A DNA stretch of 64,000 bases from Isoetes taiwanensis. Taxonomy: Eukaryota > Streptophyta > Lycopodiopsida > Isoetales > Isoetaceae. How positions within the stretch are numbered: position 1 is the stretch's first letter; the number at the start of each line of letters is the position of its first letter. A program made the translations under genes and the position numbers. Below are positions 1-11,494 of this stretch, piece after piece. The notes beneath the pieces were generated by a model. It was not told the DNA's origin, did not search any database, and saw only the letters and a program-made list of their open reading frames with translations. The stretch lies in the NCBI GenBank assembly GCA_021234155.1, contig JAJEKV010000017.1:17866372-17930371 (forward strand). Reading direction: 5' to 3'.

Positions 1-439
1 CGCTTGGCGCTTTCTGGACCTACCTAAATCCTCACCACAAGACGACCAAATCGAGCAAAGGCGTACAAATTGGTGGATCTAAGTTGGTGGAGCCAAAAGT
101 GGTCTAGGTTTAGGTTTGGCCTGGTGTGTTGGGGGTTCACATGAGGGACATTCGCTCCACAGGCACGCCCATGTGGCGGTCACCTATAGAGTGAAGCCAC
201 GCGGGAAATGGGTCACTTCCTAAGGCTGGCTGCTATGTAAATAACTCTGGCCATGCCCCCACACTTGGTGCATATGTCTACTAATGTGATTTGTCTATTT
301 ATCGCGGGCCTAGTATATACGTATTTATATCAAAGATATCTAGGGGAACGGGCCATACTTCTTCCCCAAAGATAATGATGTCCTTAGCATTACGTATAGT
401 AGAAACTAACCTCAAGGCCAACATTTTATGTGTCATTAG
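1..439. other. Non-coding DNA, no gene seen
   Basis: No reading frame with recognisable content and no repeat boundary was found here. It lies just outside the left arm of the inverted repeat formed by the two hevein-kinase relics. Confidence 0.5.
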
Positions 440-1800
440 CTATCCCTCGTCTATGCAATGTCAATACTAAAGGCTTAGGCCGGGTTCTTAGTTTCTACAT
501 TACTAAAGCATTCTGTTTCAACATTTCAAAGTATGTCCAACATTTCAACTATTGTTCTTCATAGCACTAATGGTGCTACTGTGCACCACAACATAAGCAT
601 CGTGGAAAGCGTACCGGAGGAGCTCTTGTGAGCTAAACCTGCGGCGCAAAGAAATATGGTTATTGTGAGTCGGGCCTCCGAAGTATTGTGGTTTGGGATG
701 CCGCAGCCCAATTGGCAAAAGAAGGTGATGTCGTGAGAAGGGCATCAAATAAATTTTCTTTTGTGCTGCAGCTTTCTGTAGGTCTTCTTAGGTACAAAAT
801 TTAGTTGGATTAAGAGGTCGGTGCCATGAGCATGAAAAAATTGATTCTGGTATATGACTATATGCCAAAATGGGAGTGTGAATCAAAGATTATTTTCATC
901 GTAATTGCCATTTGACATGGGGCCAGAGGTATGAGATAAAGAAGGGAGGGCAGAGGGGTTGGTATTCTTACATGGGGATGGGAACCAAAAGAATTATACA
1001 TAGAGATATCAAGGCTGCAAATGTCCTGCTAGGACAACAAACTTTGTGGCACGCTTGGGAGATTTTTTGACTTTCAAGGCCTATGCAAACCACTACCACT
1101 CACCACAACAAACAATGACAATGGCCTGACCCTTGGCTACATTGGCGCCGTGTAACTAGCCCGATGGGTAGAGCTAGTGTCAAATCTGATATATACAGTT
1201 ATGGTATCCTATTTCCGAGAGATGGTATGTGGAAAACTCCGTTTCCAGTATGCCATGGGAGAATCAAGAATATTTATTTTGTTGAAATGGGTTTGGTACA
1301 CAAAAGAACAATGACTTGCTTTGGAGTTGCCGATGCCGACTTCAATCACATTATGATGTTGAGCAGATGAGAGTTATGTTGTCTCCTCGGCTTGCTTTGT
1401 GGCCATCCTCCGAAGGCCGTAACAAGAGACCAAGCATAAAAAGATACCGCCAGATATCGATGTCAAAAGACTTCTCGTGCTTCCCAATGTCATGCCAAAT
1501 CACTTTTCTTGGCGACCTTCCTCAATCGCCTTCAAAAGTAAATTCTACACTCTGTGGAAATCTATTAAATTCAAATTTACAAGTTTCTCTCAATCAACTT
1601 CTGTGCAAATCCTACAAATTCAAAATTCATAAACCTCTAAGCATAATTCAAATATCTTTTTGATAAATGAGATAAATGATTAAATAGGTAAATTTTATAG
1701 TACTTTCTTTGGCAAAACCTATCAACATTTACAATGTTTCAAGAATTAAATTTATTGTTGATTTTAATCACATATAATTTCTTCTCCCATGTTTTGTGTG
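440..1800 (+). pseudogene. Hevein-domain receptor-like kinase relic, copy 1
   Basis: This is a decayed gene for a secreted-ectodomain receptor kinase. Around 590-710 a broken hevein (chitin-binding, CBM18) domain can be read (CGKRTGGAL, then CGAKKYGYCE). Around 790-870 kinase N-lobe residues follow (KLILVYDYMP). At 992-1012 the catalytic loop IIHRDIKAANVLLG is intact in frame. The DFG position reads GDFL, and around 1186-1210 the C-lobe helix reads KSDIYSYGIL. Several stops and frame changes separate the blocks, so it is not translatable. Compared with the copy at 9190-10870 it lacks the second hevein domain and the glycine loop, consistent with a deletion of about 350 bases near position 715. 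The kinase resembles lectin-type RLKs. Homology to copy 2 continues into the 3' non-coding DNA to about 1800. Confidence 0.75.
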
Positions 1801-4800
1801 TAAAAGAGGGTAAGTACATTAATATTAGTAACATAAGTGGGTAAATCAAAAGTTAATATCTATTACATACAAAAAACGTCCCCCTTTTGTGGTAAGACCC
1901 AAAGACCATCTCCACAAATTTAAACCGAAAGGACAAACTAAGTTAAGTTGAAGTCAACTAGTCTTAGAAACTAGTCAATTTATGATGGAGAGGTAAAGAA
2001 GGCATATCCATAAAGTGAAATGGATTTTTTGCAAGTAATACATATTAGGTAGTTGTCGCCGCCAAAACCAAATGTAAAAACCTTTGCAATACATTTCCTT
2101 TGTTCCAAGTTCCTCTGTGGTTTTAAGGTATATCCGCTATTACTTAAGTTTGCCAGAGTTTGAGTTTGCTTATTTCCACAAGAAAGAGGGTTTGAATTTT
2201 TAAGTTTTTCATTTTCTTAGAATCATTGGATTTAAAAATAATAGACCTAATGGTTAAGATAAAGACACATCACAAAAGCATGATGTGGTAGGCCGTGGAT
2301 AGGCTAGAATTTTATTAATTTTGTAGGGGGTTGTGCAAACCTCGCTAAAAAGAAAGAGATATCAAAATATTCAGAGTAAAAAGGTACGACAAAAAGTGTA
2401 AATAAACTATAAAATTGGACAAATGACCTTCCTAAAAGGCATTGATTAGACTTGCCATCAAATCTATGGCCAGAAGCTCAGATCCGACTCTAATTGCAAC
2501 TTCTATGCACTGCACACTCGAGCTTATAATATGATTGGCCTCTGCTCCAGCAATTAACCTTTGTAGGATCGAGCTCCTGGATTTTAATCCTTTGCTATAA
2601 CCGGGATTGTTTCCAGATTTCCAAGTATAAAATCCTTTCCATAACCAGTTGTTTAAGGGTTGATCGGTATCCACATAGAGAGATCAACTAATCCAATAAC
2701 CCGTTACCCTGAGCAGCGATATAGTTTCGTCATATTTCCATTCTAGAATGGATCCAGTTAGAAGGCTAACTGTATGCTTCAATCAATCATGCAATTCGTA
2801 TCAATCTTGATCTATTCATGTTACTACCTTAAACATTGATTTGAAATTTTCCTGTATGGCAAGTCCTTTAACTTATATCAAAATCCCACTTGCACTACCA
2901 GAGATTTTTTGGAAATTCACGTTTTTGGAGATATTTTAGTAATAGCTCGCTGCACCTAAAACTATAGACTCAAGCGACATATATTTCCTTCGCCTTCCTT
3001 GCTTCCCCGATATACGTTTAATCGAGATATTCTTTGAGCTTGCTAACCAAGATATACAGACGATCACCAAAATCACGGGCGGACTCCATGGGTTGTTGTT
3101 GAAGGTCATTGAGTTACTTGGGAAGTTTTTGATCATCATCAGTGGTACCACAATGTGACAGAAAGGCTATCTTCATTTCATGCCAATTTTATTTCCAATG
3201 ACTTTTATTGGCCATGAGCCATTGATGAGGGTCGCCACGCAGCGTGGTGGAGAAAATGTGAAACTTCAACTGTGGATGAGAGTGACCATTCAAGATAGCC
3301 AGAGCTTCAAATTCTTCCATGTGTACTCACACTTTGATCATGATCGCCTTCTATGCATTCTCAAAATCTACAGGTAAGCTTGAGGTTGTGGGCAATCTAC
3401 CTACTCGACCGAATCTAGGTGTAAAGTGGTGGGGCATAAGAATAAGCAGGTCCTGGAGGCACAACCGAGGGCTGAGAGCAAGGCAATTGTGTGGCGACAG
3501 TGAATTCAGGAGGTTCCGAAAATGGGGCATCATTTGGCAATATTTCTTGTGTACCATCCTCATTCAGTTTGAGATCACCAATATTGTAGACAGGAACACG
3601 AGGTTGAAAAGATAGAGAAGACTGAAATTCTTAAACATGATTGGGACCAAAAGAAACTTGAGTGTAACCCATACCATGCTATGGGGAAGATGGTTGCGAA
3701 GGTAATGGCGTCGGTCCAGATGGAATATGAATATAAGTGCTTTCCGGCATTTGAAAGTAATGAGGAGTCTCATGATGCACAAGAGTGTGATGCGATGATT
3801 ATGGTTGAGAGCAATGTTTGCAAGTAGGGGGAGACCCTGGCCACGAAGAAACATGAGGGATAGGAGGTGCAGAGTGAGCACGCGAGTGGGAGCGGCCTCC
3901 TTCAATATCATAATCAACATCATACATGTTGTGAGCAAATTTCTCTCGCTGCTGATGGCTTAATTCAATCGCGCCGCTAGCTAATGAGGAGTTCGCTTGA
4001 GTAAAAGCACGAAAAAGACATCGTGATAGTCAAGAAAAGGAACTAAGACCGCAAGAAATGTGAGTTTTCGAGATCGCCTCGCAAGACACTCTAAGGAGGA
4101 CCCATGGATCGCTGCATCTAATCCTAATATAGTGTCATCAAATACAGATTTTGCAAAAGAAATCGAACAGAAAAGAATGAAAAGAACGTAGTGCTAAAGA
4201 GACTATATGCCAAGATAAGACTTGAATATCGCATATACATGAGCTCTCACTAAGACGAAGATTCAAAACAAGATGATGCGTCTTCATCTAAAAACTTGAG
4301 ATCTAACTCTCAGTATATATAGTACAATGGCCTTGGGGCCTTAATAGATATATGGTGGCTTCGTGATCTCTGGCCACCAACTCCGAATCCTATGCTGATT
4401 GAGGGAATCTTTTGTAGCCATCATTAGTGTCCGAATCCCACTAATTTACATACAATGAACTCCCAAGAGGCGCAAGGCCATTTGTCTTGCCTGGCCTTCT
4501 TTGACTCCGGGCGACTATGCGTGGTTTCCGAGGGAGGGGGGCATGGGTTTGCTACCCGACGCTGGACTGTCCTCGGCTCACCTCGTGGTAATCAGAATAG
4601 TCCAAAGGCTCAAGCACACGGACTAATAATGATGTATATTAGAGCGGGGTGTTGTTTTTGCTCGACACTCCAAATTTTGCATTAGTAACAAGGCTAATAA
4701 AGATCATAAACAAAAACAGTCTTTGAAAATATAAATGATGCTAGAAGCAAAGTCACTGTAAGTGTGACACTTCCTACCAAATATATGATGCCCCGTCAGA

Positions 4801-4908
4801 CATCCTCAAGGAAATAATTCTATCCAAGACATCACGTGATGGGCTCTTCACCGTCTCAAGACCTAGGATGGCCATGAAGTGAAGGGGAACACGTATGTCT
4901 TATGCCTT
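1801..4908. other. No gene recognised
   Basis: Only short scattered frames are present. A longer minus-strand frame at 3564-3938 is rich in Leu, His and Arg, has no recognisable domain, and looks like chance or transposon debris. I see no boundary repeats. Confidence 0.4.
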
Positions 4909-5136
4909 CTATGGGCTCCTATATAATAAATAAGCTTCGTATATAACATCAACACTCGCAATACAATACAATATAATATAGTCAGCTACCTCGAAGGATA
5001 GTGCCATCCATCCCACAATAGATCCATCATAGATATCAATACATAGGCAAAGGCTCGTGGGGAAAGTAGACTGACGGCTGGAATCTAAAAATAGAGCAAA
5101 CTGAGTTATGGCAATGACTTGGGCTGGCACAGACAA
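4909..5136 (-). pseudogene. Ty1/copia RNase H fragment (probable)
   Basis: The minus-strand translation contains a spaced series resembling the copia RNase H end of pol: SSRQST (for DxRxST), then GSIVGW (for GaIsW), then ALSFEVADYI (for ALSxxEAEYI), then a segment ending in YEAYLL (for EAIWL). The order and spacing fit the family, but many residues have drifted and no reverse transcriptase motif was found upstream at 5137-6300. I infer an old copia relic. It lies between the two arms of the hevein-kinase inverted repeat. Confidence 0.5.
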
Positions 5137-8100
5137 TGGCTAAGGTTGACTACTCCATCCTACTCTCCCGCATGCATGGGCTAAATCAAAGCAGCCATAA
5201 TCAGAATCTCATGGATATGGCATTCTCTTGGTACCACCTAAGGAGACGACTCCGGAAGTTGCATCTCCTGCTCAATGCAGGGAAGGGCTAGACCACCTTC
5301 CTAGAATGCAAAGGGCTCAATAGGTGACTAACGAATCGGTGACACACGCCCTTCCTCAACCTAACTCTCCAAAACAAGAGCCGTGCCAACACCTAACTCC
5401 CAAAGTCGTGGTGACACCATTGACCTGTGAAGTGTCGGACCCATAGCCGGCCTCTCAAGTGGCCGCTATAAGCCTAGCTTGCTATGGGTCCCCAATAGCC
5501 TTGCTCAAGAAAGGATCTCCCCACCTTGCCACTACCTTCATATGTACTATTCACCACTCCATAACCTATAGCTCTGGTGGGCTTATGCATAACTCCGTGA
5601 TATAATAGAACTAAGGTCTAAACTAGAGCATCATCTAAACAATAATGCTACTAGGTACCCCTTCTCAATAAAGAGGAGCAAATATAATCAACCAACATCT
5701 CTATATCCACATGACATGATGATAAATGAGGATAATATCAATCCTAATCACGCGGCATTTAACTTAGCTTAGGGTTTAAGATTCAAACTATGGGTTCTGG
5801 AATAGCTCTACTAGAGATATGAAATGCTAACTCATATGGAATCCTAACTTCCATGATCTACCAAGGAATCTACTCCAAATACCGATCTAGAGGAACTTCC
5901 ACCCGCTTCCTAGCATCTCCATCACCGCTTGCAAGTGGTTTGGAGGAGCCCTATTCCTTGGCGCATACACGCTCTTGGGGATGCCGAGCTTAAGTGCTGC
6001 ATCATAAAATGTTCAACCTCTCTCTTCTTGAGAGTTAAGTCTATTCGCATTCATATGGGATCTATAACCTCGCCGTAATCAATTATATCAGTTTCTATTT
6101 GTCCCCGTGATGGTGCTCTTATGTTGCTACTTGATCTCCAATCTCTAGGCTAGAAGATCATCATGATCTTTTCCGTGACTGAGATGGTGTTGTCGCAGGT
6201 TGGTGTAACTACCCTAGAGTAACCCAGTCGGTGAATGAGGAAGTTAAGGCGATCCCCGCCGCATTCTATTCCCCGAAAGCACCGCCTGATGGCTTGTAAT
6301 CTCTGCGGACAAAACATCTCCGCTAGTCCATCCGAGCACCGCTGCGGTCAGATGTTCTCATGGTTGCCTCTAGGAGATATGCTTGTCCCATCTCTAGAAA
6401 ACTCTTGATATGAATAGTCATTGAAATCATATACTTGTTAGTGGCAGAAGCAACAATATCCCGCTGATGTGAAGCTCTTCTTGGCGACATATGGCAATCG
6501 AGAATAGCCTTCCTTCCTTCCTTCCTCATATGATCAATGGCATAAGTGCCCCTCATGTCCATTGGTCAGTTGAGCCCTTCTTGGCAGCCATGTATTTGTT
6601 CTTGATATCCCAATTGTCCTTTCCGGGTGGTCTCTCCTTCTTTATTTGTGGGTTCTCGCCCCCGCTCACGTAAAATTTCTGATCTTGGCCCATCAAGCTT
6701 CCACCATAAGGTTGTCCTCCTCGGGTTTGGAATTCTTGATGTGGTCAAGTAACTTCCATGTTAAAGGGTCAAGGATTCGCAGTCAAAAAAGCTCTGCTGT
6801 CTATTTGATGCCCTAAAGTTCCTATATTTCAGGTTTCTATCCTGATCTAAATCCATATGTCCATCTTTAGCATTTTACATACAATCGTGAGCCGAGAAGC
6901 TACTCCCTTTTACCGCCATGGGGTTATGGTATACTTGGTGTGTCGGACTAAATTAAGGATTATAGTTTAAATGATGATGGCCACCGTGAATCAGAAAAAC
7001 TACAAGTACATATTTGGATCAAGCACTACCCTTGATCATGGTACGAACATATCCTACTCTAGCATAGAAAACTATTTATAAAAGATGTGAATGTGTATGG
7101 GAACTATCCTGCCAAAGCTACACAAAAACAAATAAAAGGGCCTCTTTACAACATGAACCATAATTTGCATAGCTTTGCATGCACTTGCTTTCAAATGTAA
7201 TGCATCGTGTTACAAGGTCTTTTTAATTGAGTCATGCTAACTTGTTTTGAAAGTTTCAACAAGACATACTATTCCAAGGATTTGTTGCTCTTGTAGATTC
7301 AAAGAACTACTAGATTTAATTGCAGGATATTATAATACCAAATGGTTACAGGACCCCTTCACAATATAATAAAACCGAGAACATAAAATATTACTAAATC
7401 ACTAAAGTAAAAAAGTCAACATCAATATAATAAATTTGCAACATGTAGCCTTTAGCCAAAAAGCACATTTTATTGAAGAAAAGGTCGCTAGAATTGTTAT
7501 TCCGTGACCAATTGTATAGAAGAATAAAGAAAACGAGTCTCTTATGAATATCCTTTGAAAACACTATATTGGCCACACTTAATTATAATGTGTAACACAC
7601 AACTCGTATTATTTTTCTTTCTTTCAATAATATGTGATTTAAGTGTGAGCATTGATAAAAGAAGTGTAGAAAATCCAGAATGTGTCATATGTTTGACTAA
7701 GTGAAGAACCTCATATGAAGTAGGAGCAGATTGCTATTATTCTATCTCCAAATACATTTGTTAGTTTAAATAATAGACTAATATATCTATGGAATGATTA
7801 GATATCTCAATATAATATTTTCAATATATATTTGGGTTGCATTGTAAACATAAATAAAGATAAGATAGGAAAGTTTTTGCGTACATAGATGTCTCCCTAA
7901 AGTCAGAGAGGTTAGTCATTCACTCATGTATTTTCAAAGATTAAAGCCCTAAGTTTGGTTCTTCATCCAACATCACCATAAGTTTTCCTTTGCACTCAAC
8001 TATGGCCATATAGTAGAAGCAAGCCCCGAAAGCTACACCTCCTATTACGTATGCCGCTACATGTTATATGAATAAAATAAACTTGCTGCCATTTGCATCT

Positions 8101-9189
8101 TCTATTTCATTTGACAATAAATTATTTATCCAAATGCAGGAATATATGACTTGCTAAACTGCTAATTTGTTTGGTAGTCAGGACTTACATCTCACATATA
8201 TATCTCCAAATATAAAGGAAGAGCCATTTGATAGCTTTAGACTAGTTGCTCACTTTACATCTCTCAATCAAGTAGTCAGCTTATATGTCATTCCGCAATT
8301 TATCTCATAGTGTTATTCCTAGAATGCATCAGGTGGCTTCAAACTTGAATAAGAGAAATTAACTAATCGAAATTTACATCATGTTGCAAAAATTTTAGCA
8401 AAGAAAAAGACCTTGATATTGCTCTTCCAATGCACCCAAGATGAGGTATGATCTTCCTTTATGATCTAAAATTAGAAGTTTGCATAAACAAAGTATGGTT
8501 CAATGCTTTGCAAAGCTTAGTTGACATGCCAGTTGTTTGTGTTACTTTTCTCCTATCATACAAAGAATCGCTTTTGTTGCTTTCTCCCTATCATAAATGG
8601 ACATGGCCCAACAGATCATCCAGAGAGAATTTGCTCTAGTTGGTCTTGGAGTGGAGTTTACAAGATATTGGCACATCGAAGTTCAACTCGTGAAGGTATT
8701 AAGTCTATTTTTGAATTTCTAGTGGAAAACCTTTTAGCAAACATGTGAAAAATAATTGTAGCAACCTTGACATAGATATTTGATTCAATATATTTTGGAC
8801 CATGACAATGAAAGTGAATATTTCGAGGTTGTGAATACATATATGTGAGATAGGCATTTTAGATGTGCATGGTTTAACACTCTTGTACAAATATGCACCA
8901 CGGTTCGTTCATCCGTCCGAATAAATTTTGAACTTGATTCTTCATTTTGGCAATTACAGCTTTATATTTGAAGGGCAAGCTACACAAATAATCTTGCTTA
9001 AACAACCAAGCCCCTCCAACCAACAAGATAGTAAGTCACCAATTGATCTACAACATGTTTGCATGAGTACTTAATCATGATCACTTTCAGATCATGCATA
9101 CGAAAGTTTGTCGCTCCAAAGAAGAGGAATGCCTCCCAAGTCGCCATAATTAAGAGCAACTATCAATCATTATGCTCTCTTTACAAAAC
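5137..9189. other. No gene recognised; AT-rich spacer
   Basis: There are no recognisable coding frames. A short (CCTT)4 microsatellite sits near 6509-6526. The frames around 6323-6748 look Arg- and Lys-rich but match no family I know; gag-like debris of the adjacent copia relic is possible. From about 6900 the sequence is AT-rich and featureless up to the right arm of the inverted repeat. Confidence 0.4.
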
Positions 9190-10870
9190 ATGGGAGAAGA
9201 AATTCTGTAATAAAATCCAACAACAAATTTAATTTTGAACATTGTAAATGTTGATAGGTTTTGCTAAGAAAGTGCTATCAATTTACCTATTTAATCATTT
9301 ATCTCTATTTATCAAAAAGATATTTCAATTGTAGCCGAGTTTGTAGATTTAATCGAATTTGTAGGATTTGCACCTCGGGTTGATTGAGAGGAACTTGTAG
9401 TCAACATGTAGATTTCCCCAAATTGTGAATCTCAAGACCGCTTCATTGGGAGGAACCAAGGAAAGGCAGATTTGGCATGACATTGAAGGTCAAAGAGGAG
9501 CCGCCATCCAAAGATCCGCAAAGATCTTTTATGCTTGGTCTCTCGCTCAAAGATCGATGGGCACAAAGCAAGCCGTAGACAACATAATCCTCATCCGCTT
9601 CAACATCATAATGTGATTGAAGTCCGCATCGCGAACTCCAAGCGTGTCATTGTTCTTTGTATTCCTAAAACCCATTCCAAAGAAAAAATAAATATTCTTG
9701 ATTCTCCCATGGCATGCTAAGAATGTGTTTCTCTTACATGCCATCTCCGTAAGTAGGATACCATAACTGTGATATATCAGATTTGACACTAGCTCTACTC
9801 ATCCAGCTAGTTCTCAAGAATGCAGCCAAGGGGTACCTACTTCATTGTCATTGCTTGTTGTGACCGAAAGTGGTAGTGGTTTGCATGAGAGTCCAAAAAT
9901 CTGCCAAACGCGCTACAAAGTTGTTGGGTTCATCAGACATTTGCAGCCTTGATATCTCTATGTATAATTCTTGTTCCCATCCCCATGTAAGAATGCCAAC
10001 CTCCGCCAATTCTTTGCTATCTCATACCTTCCGCCCCATGTCAATGACTCGGCCCTGACAGTAAATAAATGCTGATTCGTGACTTATTTGCATGTAGTCA
10101 TATACCGTAATCAATTTTTCATGCTCATGGCAATCTCTTAATCCAATCCAAATTTTTGTGCCTAAGAAGACTGAGAATGTGAAAAGCTCATTGAAAATTG
10201 TTGATGCCCCTTCCACTCTGACATCACCTTTGCACGCTACTCAGTTTTATCACTAGGCAATATCCCTTTATAAACACTCCCATATCCTACCTACCAATCA
10301 TCAAGGCTCGCTAAATCCTTTGGTGGCTATGCTCGACCGCATAGCTAAACCTTGAAAGGAGCTTGGACACAGCTAGAATCCCACCGTGGTGGCAAGAGTT
10401 TTGAGCCAAAGTTTTTTCTTCTGAGGCAGCAAAACAAGGAATTGCCCGCCTCAAGAAGTTTAGAAGTAACCCTTTACAAAGATCCGCATTTCTGCTGCAG
10501 CAGAAATTATTGTCACACGTGGAATTGTTTGCTTCCTTACCACACAAATTACGCTAAAGAGTGGTGCTATTTGTAGTACTGCTGCATTGGCTCTGGCATC
10601 CTACACCACAATACCTAGAACTGACTCCACAATAACTCATATTTGCTGCAACACAGATTAGCTCCACAAAGAGCTCCTCCAGCTGCTTTCCCACAATCTT
10701 GTGCTCGTGCCTGATAGCACCATTAGTGCCAACAGAAGAACAACAGCTGAAATATTGAACATACTTTGAAATGTTAAAACACTGACATGCTTTAGTAATG
10801 CAGAAACTAAGAACCCAGCTTAACCCTTTTAGTATTGACATTACATACGAACAGGGAAGCTAAGGCAACG
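9190..10870 (-). pseudogene. Twin-hevein receptor-like kinase relic, copy 2
   Basis: This is the fuller of the two inverted copies. On the minus strand the order is: hydrophobic signal-like stretch (about 10770-10700); hevein domain 1 (about 10694-10575; CGKAAGGALCGANLCCSKY, then after a one-base shift YCGVSSRYCGVGCQSQC); a second, damaged hevein domain (about 10545-10475; CGKEANNSTCDNNFCCSR); a kinase start near 10340-10230 (FSYA, then a glycine-loop remnant and VKGDVRVEGAST); N-lobe CHEHEKLITVYDYM near 10130; catalytic loop HRDIKAANV near 9950; and C-lobe SYGILLTEMAC near 9760. Frameshifts and stops occur between blocks. No clear membrane helix survives between the ectodomain and the kinase. 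It lies head-to-head with the intact hevein/GH18 gene, which carries the same twin-hevein arrangement. The call of a hevein-ectodomain RLK is inferred from the order of these blocks. Confidence 0.75.
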
Positions 10871-10914
10871 CATAATTTTTGTTAAAAACACTGTAGCCAC
10901 TACGTCTAACAGAA

Positions 10915-11108
10915 AATATTCAGCACAGATAGGATAGGATATGACATGACTTCTTGGCACAGATAGGATAGGATACAACGAATAATTCTTTTATCTTAAA
11001 GCACAGATATAATTCTTTTATCTTAAAGCACAGATAGGATAGGATACAACGAATAATTCAGCACAGATAGGATAGGATACAACGAATAATTCTTTTATCT
11101 TAAAGCAC
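10915..11108. repeat. Irregular tandem repeats in the divergent spacer
   Basis: The word GCACAGATAGGATAGGATA occurs four times (first units near 10921 and 10957), and a linked block reading TAATTCTTTTATCTTAAAGC occurs three times in shuffled order. The array lies between the relic RLK (minus) and the hevein/GH18 gene (plus), roughly 390-580 bases upstream of the latter's start codon. The shuffled order suggests repeated slippage or unequal exchange. Confidence 0.8.
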
Positions 11109-11494
11109 CATTGTAACACACGATTGCCCAATAAAAAGTACTCAGCTCAGATAGAGTAACTCATGACAACCGGTAGTCATTACCTCAGCCCTGGCTTTCT
11201 AGATTGTGTGGTCTGGATCTGTGCCACTGATTGCGAACGAACTGGTCATTGTACTTAAGATCCAGGTAGAACTGGTGGAGAGTGGCAGCCTCGCCTCGCG
11301 TTGAATAAACTGCAAAAATATCATGCATTGTACATTGTGATTTAAGAAATCAAGCAAACAGGACGACTTCTCCACTAGAACGAACTGAACTCGTCATGGA
11401 GAGAGATTGGGATATGGTGGAGAAATGTAGAATATGATAATGATTTGGGAGCTATAAGAACAAGCAGCGAAAATCCAAAGCGCAGAGCTGAGCA
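11109..11494 (+). promoter_or_regulatory. Presumed promoter and 5' leader of the hevein/GH18 gene
   Basis: This spacer runs from the end of the tandem repeats to the start codon at 11495. I see no convincing TATA box at a normal distance; CTATAAG at about 11452 is only some 40 bases from the ATG. The regulatory role rests on position alone. Confidence 0.3.

Noticed and set aside
6509-6526. Another tail-only LINE insertion at (CCTT)4
   Set aside because: No flanking direct repeat could be found, so an ordinary microsatellite is as likely.
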